This document shows, piece after piece, positions 1 through 7,750 of a stretch of DNA of 64,000 bases. Origin of the DNA: Kiloniella laminariae DSM 19542. Lineage in GTDB: Bacteria; Pseudomonadota; Alphaproteobacteria; Kiloniellales; Kiloniellaceae. The notes below the pieces were generated by a model. That model saw nothing but the letters and a program-made list of their open reading frames with translations. It searched no databases and was not told where the DNA came from. Position numbers and translations under genes: made by a program. How positions within the stretch are numbered: position 1 is the first letter of the stretch; the number at the start of each line of letters is the position of its first letter. The stretch is taken from positions 42,410 to 106,409 of the forward strand of contig NZ_KB893146.1 in the NCBI RefSeq assembly GCF_000374005.1, given 5' to 3'.

Positions 1-11
1 AGGCAGGTGTT

Positions 12-44
12 GAGCTGACCTCATTGCCAAGAGGAGGCCAGCTC
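12..44. repeat. Imperfect hairpin at left edge
   Basis: GAGCTG (12-17) pairs with CAGCTC (39-44), and CCTC (19-22) with GAGG (31-34). No T-run follows. It sits just beyond the 3' end of the DM13 gene and could be a terminator between that gene and an unseen gene to the left. The first 76 bases hold no complete gene; a plus-strand frame is open to about 129, which is too short to judge. Confidence 0.25.
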
Positions 45-76
45 GCTGTCGTGTCGAAGTTCGCGATTGTTGAGGG

Positions 77-469
77 TTATTTCAGGCTGGCGACACCCAA
101 AGGCACATCAAATTTCTCGCACCAGATATAGATTTCGTTGAATTCTGCCGGATCAATTGAGGCGGGAAGCAGGTATTCCTGTCTTCCGCTATTGTGTTTC
201 AGTGGGCTGAAAAGAGTGTTTTTGTTAATACCATCCTGCCCAAATGCCAACTTGGGATCCGGGGCACCATCCAAAGAAAAATCTTCGCCAAGAATAACCC
301 TGTGACTTCCGTCAGTGTTTTTGATCACCTCGATCTTGCCAGAGGTGATGTGGTCACTGCGTCCGGAAAAAGTTCCTTGTAAAATAACGTTCTCAGCCTG
401 GGCCAGGCTGAAAGAGAATGCTGACAGAGCAAAAATCACTCCTGCAAAAAGATTGATGTACTTACGCAT
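77..469 (-). CDS. Secreted DM13-domain protein
   Basis: A 130-residue exported protein. Residues 1-25 form a signal peptide ending in Ala-Gln-Ala, so the mature form starts near residue 26 and is probably periplasmic. The rest resembles a DM13 domain: a Gly-rich beta start, the stretch LGEDFSLDGAPDPKLAFG, and a C-terminal W-C-E-K-F-x-V-P-L-G-x-A motif holding the single cysteine (Cys117). DM13 domains are proposed to be redox or electron-transfer modules; the exact role is unknown. GGAG lies 8 bases before the ATG. The gene is divergent from a TetR regulator, with a palindromic candidate operator between them, so repression by that TetR is a reasonable inference. Confidence 0.75.
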   Translation of the reverse strand: MRKYINLFAGVIFALSAFSFSLAQAENVILQGTFSGRSDHITSGKIEVIKNTDGSHRVILGEDFSLDGAPDPKLAFGQDGINKNTLFSPLKHNSGRQEYLLPASIDPAEFNEIYIWCEKFDVPLGVASLK

Positions 470-553
470 TTGAATATCTCCGTTTTCTATAACACTGATC
501 GTGACTGGCTATCTGCAGCCTTGATTGCTGCTGCGTCTGCTCTAATATGTTAT

Positions 554-575
554 TAGAAACCGATTGGTCCAAAAC
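554..575. promoter_or_regulatory. Candidate TetR operator
   Basis: A near-palindrome centred on ACC-GATT-GGT (559-568); 14 of 22 positions match the reverse complement. The ACC-N4-GGT core resembles the NemR-type box of TetR regulators. It lies in the 193-base gap between the divergent DM13 and tetR genes, so one site could serve both. The assignment is an inference. Confidence 0.5.
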
Positions 576-662
576 ACAAAACTGTGATGAACACACTTTA
601 TCTGTGGCATTTGAAACCGGACCGCTGGATACAGTTGTTAACAAGACGGAAGGTTGATCAAG

Positions 663-1295
663 ATGGCTCGGCCACGTGAGTTTGATATCGAGGTTGCAGT
701 AGAACAGGCACTTCAGGTTTTTTGGTCCAGGGGCTATGAAGGTGCGGGCCTGATTGAGCTTCTTGAGGCAATGCAAATCGCGCGGAGTAGTCTTTACAAA
801 ACCTTTGGCGACAAGCGGTCGCTCTTTCTGGCGGCGTTAACGCATTATGACATAACGCGGGTTACAGCCGCAGTTTCCCTGTTGCGAGATGCTTTAATTC
901 CCGATGGGGAGCATAGAATTGCCAATTTGTTAATGTCTATCGCCGAGGCCATTGAGAAGCAGGGGGACCGACGGGGCTGTTTTCTTTGCAACACGGCTGT
1001 AGATCAGGCACCGCATGATAAAGAGATTGCCGAGCAGGTCCGCCGAATGATGAGCCGAATGGAAGAGGGATTTTTCTGTGCTCTCGTAGCGTCAAACCTC
1101 AAGCGAACCCTTGATCTTAATGGCGAGGGGGAGGCAAGGTTGCTAAAAACGGCCCGGGTACTGAATACGGTCTATAACGGATTGAGGGTGATGGCCAAGG
1201 CTGGTTATTCTGCTGGAGAAATCCGAACTGTAATTCAAGCTCAACTGCACCAAAATGGCCTGGAAAATATGGGGCTTGTCACCAAGAAGATCTGA
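663..1295 (+). CDS. TetR/AcrR family transcriptional regulator
   Basis: A 210-residue TetR-family regulator. The N-terminal helix-turn-helix reads MQIARSSLYKTFGDKRSLF (about residues 37-55), the classic TetR recognition helix pattern. The C-terminal part contains RRGCFLCNTAVD, found in the branch of TetR proteins that sense electrophiles or solvents, with two cysteines in the ligand region. I chose the ATG at 663 because GGAAGG (648-653) is correctly spaced from it, while the upstream TTG at 654 directly abuts that Shine-Dalgarno. It is divergent from the secreted DM13 gene and likely controls itself and that gene through the palindrome at about 554-575. The effector is unknown. Confidence 0.85.
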   Translation: MARPREFDIEVAVEQALQVFWSRGYEGAGLIELLEAMQIARSSLYKTFGDKRSLFLAALTHYDITRVTAAVSLLRDALIPDGEHRIANLLMSIAEAIEKQGDRRGCFLCNTAVDQAPHDKEIAEQVRRMMSRMEEGFFCALVASNLKRTLDLNGEGEARLLKTARVLNTVYNGLRVMAKAGYSAGEIRTVIQAQLHQNGLENMGLVTKKI

Positions 1296-1565
1296 TTGAT
1301 GATCCTTGTTTCAGATCAATGAATGATCGAACAATAAAAATTACAAGGTGTGAAAGAAGTGGGGCTGTCCCGCCGGGAGACAAAAAGTATAAGCGACAGC
1401 CTAAAGGTGTATCTTAATATGTTTTCCACTTTATTGGCGTAATCTGGCAGCTGAGATGCTATTGTTTCTGAAAAATAACAGGTAAGATTCTGATTAATGT
1501 TCTAGGGGTAGAGAAGGCTCTATGCAGGAACAGAATGGATTGACGAGTTTCTCCCGGGAAATGCG

Positions 1566-3338
1566 ATGCTCGCCGTAAATCAAAAAGATGCGGAACAGGA
1601 TGAAGTTGGTAAAAGGTTATCCCGGCATGAAAGGGATAGTGCCGGTTACCGGGGCTTGAGCCGTTTTCACTTGCGGTGGCGTATATACCTTGCTTTTCTT
1701 TTCAGCATTGCTTTGTTTACCTTTGGCGGGGCACTGACCGTTTTCATTCTTGAGGATGAGCGGGCCATCCTTGAACAGACCCAAAATTATCAGGCAAGAC
1801 GCCTGTCCGATCTCACAATCCTGTTCCGGCGACTTACTGATGCAAACAGTGCTCTTTCCGTCCTGCTGTCCGGCAACGACGAAGAAACAGCTGATGATCA
1901 GCTCTTCAAATCTGCCTTGCCTTATGTAAAAGAGTTAAAAAGTATCCGGTTTCTGCTCGAAGAAATCCGGTCAGATCCTGCACTGGTCGAGGCGGAAGAG
2001 CGATATCTGCTTAATGTTATTGCCCGCCTCGAAAGTTATCAGCAGGTCATTTCCACTGCTGTGGAGGTCCCGGAAGGCACGCAACATGTCAAGCTGGCTG
2101 ACATGCGTCATACAAGCGACGGGTTTCTCAGGATATCGGAAGCCTTTGGAGAATATGTCGATTACTACAGCGAACGGACCGATGGTGATATGGGGGCCTT
2201 GCTGGAGCGTTATTCCTTCTATATCCCGTTATTTGTGACCTCTATGATCATCGGACTTTTTGTTCTGGGCGGTGTCGCCTGGGGGGTTTCTTCCTCTATC
2301 GTTAACGACCTGGCGCGTGTGACCCAGACGCTAGGTCTTCTGGCGCAGGGGCGAAACGTCAGCCAGTTGGAAGGGCTGGAACGGAAAGATGAATTCGGGG
2401 ATATCGCCCGCGCGGCTGATCTGTTTCGCCATAATCTCAAGCGTCTTGATGATCTTCGCCATCTACAGAAAAACGAGAGCGCCCTGAAGGATCGTATAAA
2501 AGAGCTGGGGGATGCTGAAGGGCGGTTGGAGAGCCAGGTTGAGTTCCTGCAGGGCTTTGCCCAGAACCTTGATGATGCCCGGCACAAGGCAGAAGCAGCG
2601 GTGATGTCGAAAAACCAGTTTCTTGCCAATATAAGCTACGAACTGAGGGCTCCCCTTAACAATGTCATCGGTTTTTCGCAAATCATGGCACAGGAGATGT
2701 TTGGCCCAATCCAGGACCCGCGCTACAAGGACTATGCAATTCTGATTGAGAAAAGCGGCACAGATTTGTTGCAGCTTGTGGATGATATCCTTGATTTGGC
2801 GGATCTTGAGGCCGGGAAGATCAAGCTGGAAGAAGAGGCGCAGGATATCAGGGAGCTGTTTGACAGCTGCGAAAGGATGGCAAGCAGCCGTGCCAGAGAA
2901 GCCGGGGTTACGCTGTCGTTTGAGATTCTTCCCGAGGGATTACAACTCGTTTGTGATTTCCGCGTTATGCAGCAGGCTTTGTTGAATCTCTTGTCCAATG
3001 CAATCAAGTTTTCTGAGCGAGGGGGACAGGTCCACCTGTGGGGAGGGTTGAATAACGTTGGTAATGTTTGCCTGTCGGTAAAAGATACGGGCCGTGGGAT
3101 GGACCCGGTTGTCGCGCAGCAAGCCCTGGAACCTTATGGACAGAGTTCAGTCGCTCTGGTGCGGGGGCAACGGGGCATCGGATTGGGACTGCCTCTGACA
3201 TCGGGCTTTGTTGCAATGCACGGGGGGCGCGTGACAATCGATAGTGAAATAGGGAAGGGCACAATGGTTACCTGCCTGTTCCCAGCGGAACGTACACAGT
3301 TACCAAAAGATAATCTACGAGTAGAGCAAGCCGAATAG
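1566..3338 (+). CDS. Membrane histidine-kinase-like protein with Tyr at the H-box
   Basis: A 590-residue sensor: transmembrane segments at about 40-62 and 217-241, a periplasmic sensing region between, HAMP (about 242-292), a coiled coil, a HisKA-like domain and a C-terminal HATPase. The dimerisation helix reads FLANISYELRAPLNN (352-366), so Tyr358 (codon TAC, 2637-2639) occupies the position of the phosphorylated His in the usual SHELRTPLN. The ATP-binding lid is intact: N box LLNLLSNAIKF, G1 DTGRGM, G2 RGIGLGLP. Normal autophosphorylation is therefore unlikely. DivL of Caulobacter has the same His-to-Tyr change and works as an allosteric partner of another kinase, though its sensor region differs. 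No response regulator is adjacent. The ATG at 1566 follows a weak GGGA. Confidence 0.85.
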   Translation: MLAVNQKDAEQDEVGKRLSRHERDSAGYRGLSRFHLRWRIYLAFLFSIALFTFGGALTVFILEDERAILEQTQNYQARRLSDLTILFRRLTDANSALSVLLSGNDEETADDQLFKSALPYVKELKSIRFLLEEIRSDPALVEAEERYLLNVIARLESYQQVISTAVEVPEGTQHVKLADMRHTSDGFLRISEAFGEYVDYYSERTDGDMGALLERYSFYIPLFVTSMIIGLFVLGGVAWGVSSSIVNDLARVTQTLGLLAQGRNVSQLEGLERKDEFGDIARAADLFRHNLKRLDDLRHLQKNESALKDRIKELGDAEGRLESQVEFLQGFAQNLDDARHKAEAAVMSKNQFLANISYELRAPLNNVIGFSQIMAQEMFGPIQDPRYKDYAILIEKSGTDLLQLVDDILDLADLEAGKIKLEEEAQDIRELFDSCERMASSRAREAGVTLSFEILPEGLQLVCDFRVMQQALLNLLSNAIKFSERGGQVHLWGGLNNVGNVCLSVKDTGRGMDPVVAQQALEPYGQSSVALVRGQRGIGLGLPLTSGFVAMHGGRVTIDSEIGKGTMVTCLFPAERTQLPKDNLRVEQAE

Positions 3339-3460
3339 ACCGTTTTTCACCATGATCAGGGCTATTATCTAACCTGGCCTTGATGCCTTTCCTTCTTCAA
3401 CGTAGTTTTGCCAGCGAACCGGATTCTGGTCAGCTTTATTATACGTTGGAAGGTAGTGTT

Positions 3461-4372
3461 ATGTCGGCACCACGTCGGGCATTTATGTTTTTGGTGATTG
3501 CCCAGCTGCTATGGGCGGGAAACTTTATCGTTGGCCGGGCTTTTGCTGCTGATATTGCCCCCCTAACCCTGTCATTCTGGCGCTGGACGGTTGCTTTTGT
3601 CTGTCTGTTGCCCTTTGCCGGGCCAGCTCTGATCAGAGAGTGGCCGCTCTATCGGCCGGTAATCTGGAAAATGATCCTGCTCGCCCTTTTGAGTGTGACC
3701 AGCTTTAATACCCTGTTGTATTTTGGCTTGCAGACAACTGGTGCAACCAATGCAGCACTGCTGAATTCAATGATACCGGTGATTATTATTACCCTGTCAT
3801 TTCTCTGTTATGGGGAACGGATTCGCCTGATCCAGATTCTCGGAATCACGGTTTCTTTTTGTGGTGTTCTGGTGCTGATTACCCGGGGAGATTTTGAAAA
3901 CCTGCTGGGCCTTACACTGAATAGCGGGGATTTCCTGGTATTGGGGGCCGTGGTCTCCTGGGCTTTCTATTCTCTCTGGCTGCGCTGGAAACCGGAAGGA
4001 GTGTCGCTTTTCTCTTTTGTGCTGCTGAGCATCGGGATCGGGGATTCTGTTCTTGGGCTGATCTACTTTTCCGGCGTGTTTGAAGCAGCGCCGCTTGAGT
4101 TGACCCTCAACAATATTCTTGCCGTTTTTTATGCCAGTGTACCGGTGTCTATTCTTGCCTTTACCTGCTGGAACATTGGCGTTCGGCAGGTTGGAGCAAG
4201 TCTTGCCGGGCAGTTTATTCATCTGTTGCCGGTTTTTGCATCTGTTATGGCAATTGTCCTGTTGGGAGAAACTCCCGAATTCTATCATGGTGCAGGGGCG
4301 ATTCTGATTGGTCTCGGCGTCTGGTTTTCGGTGCGTAAAAAGCGCCGCGCCATTGAGGTTGAGCCTGTTTGA
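3461..4372 (+). CDS. EamA/DMT family inner-membrane transporter
   Basis: A 303-residue drug/metabolite transporter with ten predicted transmembrane helices arranged as two EamA repeats. The first repeat contains WAGNFIVGRAF and SFWRWTVAF, the usual EamA signature. A typical role is export of amino acids or metabolites, but the substrate cannot be read from sequence. GGAAGG lies 6-11 bases before the ATG at 3461; an earlier in-frame ATG at 3383 would add a hydrophilic tail that is untypical for the family, so I prefer 3461. The gene stands alone between the kinase-like gene and the radical SAM gene. A second EamA paralogue lies at 11441-12370. Confidence 0.85.
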   Translation: MSAPRRAFMFLVIAQLLWAGNFIVGRAFAADIAPLTLSFWRWTVAFVCLLPFAGPALIREWPLYRPVIWKMILLALLSVTSFNTLLYFGLQTTGATNAALLNSMIPVIIITLSFLCYGERIRLIQILGITVSFCGVLVLITRGDFENLLGLTLNSGDFLVLGAVVSWAFYSLWLRWKPEGVSLFSFVLLSIGIGDSVLGLIYFSGVFEAAPLELTLNNILAVFYASVPVSILAFTCWNIGVRQVGASLAGQFIHLLPVFASVMAIVLLGETPEFYHGAGAILIGLGVWFSVRKKRRAIEVEPV

Positions 4373-4439
4373 TTTTCAAATAGTCATGCCATAAAAGAAT
4401 CATGTTCCCTTTTTGTTCTTTTTTCTCTATCTTGAGAAA

Positions 4440-5591
4440 ATGAACAAAAAGACCGCTTTCGACCAACAGCCCGATGGAACAGGGAACCGCATAAAAGGTG
4501 ACCTGCACCCCGACTCCCGCCGGGGAAGAGGGGCGCTTTCCAATCGTGTCGGCAGGTTTGAAAAATCTGAAAGAGAGCGCATTGATGATGGCTGGGGCAG
4601 TCTTGAAGAGGGCGGGAAGCTTAAAACTGAGGTAAGACCGGACCCAAGTCGGTCGGTAATTTCCCGCAATCACTCGCCGGATGTTCCTTTCGATCAGTCT
4701 TTCAATCCTTACAAAGGTTGTGAACACGGCTGCATCTACTGTTTTGCCCGTCCGACACATGCATTCCTTGGGCTGTCGCCCGGACTTGATTTTGAACGGC
4801 TGATTTTTGCCAAGGAGGATGCTGCAGGACTGCTGGCGGCAGAGCTCGCCAAGCCATCCTATCGCTGTCAGGTAATTGCTTTCGGCGCCAATACAGACCC
4901 CTATCAACCAATCGAACGCGAGCAGAGAATAACCCGGCAGGCGCTGGAAGTCTGTGAGGCCTTTAATCAGCCTGTCGCCATCATTACCAAGGGAAATCTT
5001 GTCCTGAGGGATCTTGATATACTTGAACGCATGGCGCGGAAAAACCTTGTATCAGTTGCGATTTCGCTGACGACGCTGGACCGTAAACTCGCCCGTACAA
5101 TGGAGCCGCGTGCCGCAACCCCGATGCGACGTCTGGACGCCATCCGTGAGCTGACGCTCAGGGGGATCAAGGTTTCAGTGCTGGTCGCCCCCATTATTCC
5201 TGCTCTGAATGACCACGAGATTGAACGCATAATAGGACTTGCCGGGCGTGCAGGAGCTGTGAGCTGCAGCTATGTCCTGCTCCGCCTGCCCGGTGAAATT
5301 CGGGATCTCTGGCTTGAGTGGTTGGAGAGCAATTATCCGGACAGGGCGGGACGTGTGATGAAATTGCTTCAGTCTATGCGGGGAGGAAAGGATTACGACC
5401 ACCGTTGGGGAAAGCGCATGCAGGGCGAAGGTGTTTATGCAAAATTGCTGTCTGACCGGTTTCATCTGGCCCGGCAGAAATACGGCCTTAACAGACGTTC
5501 ACTCCGTCAACTCGATACGTCTCTTTTTTCTGTGCCTCACCAATACAGAAAATCAGTCTCCACGCTGAAGCAGTTCGATCTTTTTTCATGA
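4440..5591 (+). CDS. PA0069 family radical SAM protein
   Basis: A 383-residue radical SAM protein. The 4Fe-4S cluster ligands are Cys94, Cys98 and Cys101 in CEHGCIYCF, the Cx3Cx2C motif. The preceding PFDQSFNPYKG and the following ARPTHAFLGLSPGLDFE are hallmarks of the PA0069/Rv2578c family, related to spore photoproduct lyase. Its reaction is not known to me; family members often sit near DNA-repair genes, which is not the case here. The ATG at 4440 follows a weak GAG. A basic, disordered-looking N-terminus (RRGRGALSNRVGRFE) is normal for the family. It appears monocistronic. Confidence 0.88.
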   Translation: MNKKTAFDQQPDGTGNRIKGDLHPDSRRGRGALSNRVGRFEKSERERIDDGWGSLEEGGKLKTEVRPDPSRSVISRNHSPDVPFDQSFNPYKGCEHGCIYCFARPTHAFLGLSPGLDFERLIFAKEDAAGLLAAELAKPSYRCQVIAFGANTDPYQPIEREQRITRQALEVCEAFNQPVAIITKGNLVLRDLDILERMARKNLVSVAISLTTLDRKLARTMEPRAATPMRRLDAIRELTLRGIKVSVLVAPIIPALNDHEIERIIGLAGRAGAVSCSYVLLRLPGEIRDLWLEWLESNYPDRAGRVMKLLQSMRGGKDYDHRWGKRMQGEGVYAKLLSDRFHLARQKYGLNRRSLRQLDTSLFSVPHQYRKSVSTLKQFDLFS

Positions 5592-5732
5592 AAAACTCTG
5601 ACGTTATCTCACATGAGCCGGGTCCTTTTTTTGTCACAATCATACGTTACATTTTTTCTGGGTGTCCGATCTGATTATGAGTAATCTGCGCGCCCTGTTT
5701 CCCTGTTCTCTCTTCCAGTAAAGGTTGCTCCC

Positions 5733-6605
5733 GTGTCAAACAGTTCAGAAAAGATCTTCGAAATTCGTCAGGCGAATGAAGAGGATGTCCAGATTTTCTG
5801 TGATTGGGCAGCCATGGAGGGCTGGAATCCTGGGTTGAGGGATATTCAGTGTTTTTACGGGGCTGATAAATCGGGCTTTTACATCGGCTGGCTCGGGACA
5901 GAGCCGATTGCCTGTATCTCGGCGGTCAAGTATGGCAAGAGCCATGGTTTTATCGGGTTCTACATCGTTCGTGAAGACCAGCGGGGAAAAGGATATGGTC
6001 TGAGGATCTGGAACCATGCCATGGCCTCCCTTGAGGGGCGAATTGTCGGGCTTGATGGTGTTGTGGACCAGCAGGATAATTATGCCAAATCAGGTTTTGT
6101 CCTGGCTTACCGGAATATCCGTTTCGAAGGTGTGGCACCGGAGCTGGCGCAAGCTGATAGAGCAGAGGGGAGTATCCCTGTTTCTGATGTCAGTGCCATA
6201 GCTCAACATCTGCTGGTTGAGTATGACGGATTACATTTTTTTACAGAGCGAAAGACTTTCCTTTCCTGCTGGCTAAAAGGAGAGGGACACGAAGGTCTTG
6301 CCGTGCTTGATCAGGGAAAGGTGGTCGGGTACGGGGTTATGCGCCCCTACGCTGACGGTTATAAACTCGGGCCACTCTTCGCTGAAAATGGGCAGATTGC
6401 AGAAGAGCTGTTCATGACATTTTGCCGCAAGGTTCCGGGCAGCAATATCATTCTTGATGTACCGGAAGAGAACGCCGCAGCGGTCGAGTTGGCCGAAAGA
6501 TATCAGTTGAAGCAGAGTTTTGAAACGGCCCGGATGTACCGGAATGGTACGGTTGATTTACCCCTGACGCAGATCTTTGGTGTGACAAGCTTTGAGCTTG
6601 GGTAA
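5733..6605 (+). CDS. GNAT family N-acetyltransferase with two domains
   Basis: A 290-residue protein. The N-terminal half (about 8-135) is a GNAT domain: IRQANEEDVQIFCDWAAMEGWNPG, then the acetyl-CoA loop RGKGYGLRIW. The C-terminal half (about 150-285) resembles the YitH-type acetyltransferase domain often found after this N-terminus. The substrate is unknown; it is likely a small amine or amino acid in the cytoplasm. It starts with GTG at 5733, preceded by AAAGG at suitable distance. It has no obvious operon partners: there are 141 bases to the radical SAM gene upstream and 171 to the DUF983 gene downstream, neither with a recognisable regulatory element. Confidence 0.82.
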   Translation: MSNSSEKIFEIRQANEEDVQIFCDWAAMEGWNPGLRDIQCFYGADKSGFYIGWLGTEPIACISAVKYGKSHGFIGFYIVREDQRGKGYGLRIWNHAMASLEGRIVGLDGVVDQQDNYAKSGFVLAYRNIRFEGVAPELAQADRAEGSIPVSDVSAIAQHLLVEYDGLHFFTERKTFLSCWLKGEGHEGLAVLDQGKVVGYGVMRPYADGYKLGPLFAENGQIAEELFMTFCRKVPGSNIILDVPEENAAAVELAERYQLKQSFETARMYRNGTVDLPLTQIFGVTSFELG

Positions 6606-6776
6606 TGCAGCTTTTACTTGAAAATTAAATTGCTTGCCGATGGCTGCGACCTTGTGAAGCGGTGAAATAACTCGTTTTCCGGATGTGTCGCGCGTATCTA
6701 TGGTTTCTCAAGAAGTGGGGAACAAGGTTCTGCATCAAGCAGTAACCAGACAAGATAATCGGAAAGCCTATCAGCT

Positions 6777-7175
6777 ATGCAGAATACTACTGAAACTGAC
6801 CAGCATTATCCCGAACTCTCAGCAATGAAAACGGGTCTGCGCGGAAAGTGTCCGCGTTGTGGAGAAGGCAAGATTTTTGACGGGTTTTTGACGATAGCCA
6901 AGGACTGCAAGGCCTGTGGTTTGAGCTATTCCTTTGCCGATCCTGCCGATGGTCCCGCTTTTTTCATCCAGATGCTTTTTTGTGTGCCGGTTGTGATTTT
7001 TGTTTTGTGGTTTGAGATGAAAATCGAACCGCCAATCTGGGCGCATATCCTGACTACGCTTCCGTTGCTGGTTCTGACCTGTGTGTTGCCTTTGCGGCCG
7101 CTTAAAGGCTGGCTGATTGCCAGTCAGTTTTTTTTCAAGGCAGAAGAAGGTCGCCTGGTGACCAGGGAAGACTGA
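6777..7175 (+). CDS. DUF983 family membrane protein
   Basis: A 132-residue DUF983 protein, a family common in Alphaproteobacteria. The N-terminus has a zinc-ribbon-like pair, CPRC (Cys25, Cys28) and CKAC (Cys44, Cys47). Two hydrophobic segments follow (about 62-80 and 88-106), so it is likely anchored in the inner membrane with the ribbon in the cytoplasm. The function is unknown. GGAAAG precedes the ATG. Its stop codon (7173-7175) directly abuts the stop of the convergent lrp gene (7176-7178) with no spacer, so the two mRNAs must overlap. Confidence 0.85.
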   Translation: MQNTTETDQHYPELSAMKTGLRGKCPRCGEGKIFDGFLTIAKDCKACGLSYSFADPADGPAFFIQMLFCVPVVIFVLWFEMKIEPPIWAHILTTLPLLVLTCVLPLRPLKGWLIASQFFFKAEEGRLVTRED

Positions 7176-7607
7176 TCAGCCTTCCAGTTCCCGGTTTAGA
7201 ATCAGGGACGTCCGAAGTTCCTCCACTACCGGGTTGTTTGATATTCTGTTCCGGACTTCGTTCAGGGCTTCTGGACTTCCGGCCCGGACTTCAATCAGAA
7301 GGTCCGGGTCACCAGCGAGAGAATAACAGCGCAGGACTTCAGGGAAACTTGCGATCTCCTCTATCAGCGCGATCGCGGGCGTTCGTTTGAGGCGGACAAA
7401 AAGGAAAGCGCCAAATCCTGAAGTGGCCGCACTTTTGAGCTCAACCCTGTAACCCGTGATGACACTGTCACTTTCCAGCTTTTGCAAACGGTGACGTACA
7501 GTAGAGCGTGCCAGATTTGTTTGGGCAGAAATACCCTTGATTGTTTCCCGGGCATTCTTGCGCAAAACCTGCAGTATAGCCCGGTCAGTTTCGTCCAGTT
7601 CACGCAT
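7176..7607 (-). CDS. Lrp/AsnC family transcriptional regulator
   Basis: A 143-residue regulator. The N-terminal helix-turn-helix spans about residues 1-60 (LDETDRAILQVLRKNAR, then TNLARSTVRHRLQKLE) and a RAM/AsnC ligand-binding domain follows. The start at 7607 (MRELDE) has AGGA a few bases upstream and gives normal family length; an upstream in-frame extension lacks homology-like features. It is divergent from the kinase/peptidase/aminotransferase fusion (143-base gap). Lrp proteins commonly control the neighbouring amino-acid catabolic gene and sense its substrate, so regulation of the fusion gene is a sound inference. Confidence 0.87.
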   Translation of the reverse strand: MRELDETDRAILQVLRKNARETIKGISAQTNLARSTVRHRLQKLESDSVITGYRVELKSAATSGFGAFLFVRLKRTPAIALIEEIASFPEVLRCYSLAGDPDLLIEVRAGSPEALNEVRNRISNNPVVEELRTSLILNRELEG

Positions 7608-7750
7608 GGAATCCTGCCTATATGAAGATGAGGTGAGGGTATCAGGCAGCAACCAAAAAAACAATCAAAGGTGCATAATGGCGAAAGATATCGCCGGGAT
7701 AACATACTACAGTAAAACCAGTAACTTGGTTCTCTCAGTTAGGTATTCCC

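Noticed and set aside
1522..1578. Short frame MQEQNGLTSFSREMRCSP overlapping the kinase-like start
   Set aside because: It could be a leader peptide or hint at a frameshifted N-terminus, but it has no regulatory codon run or homology and the downstream ATG works well enough.
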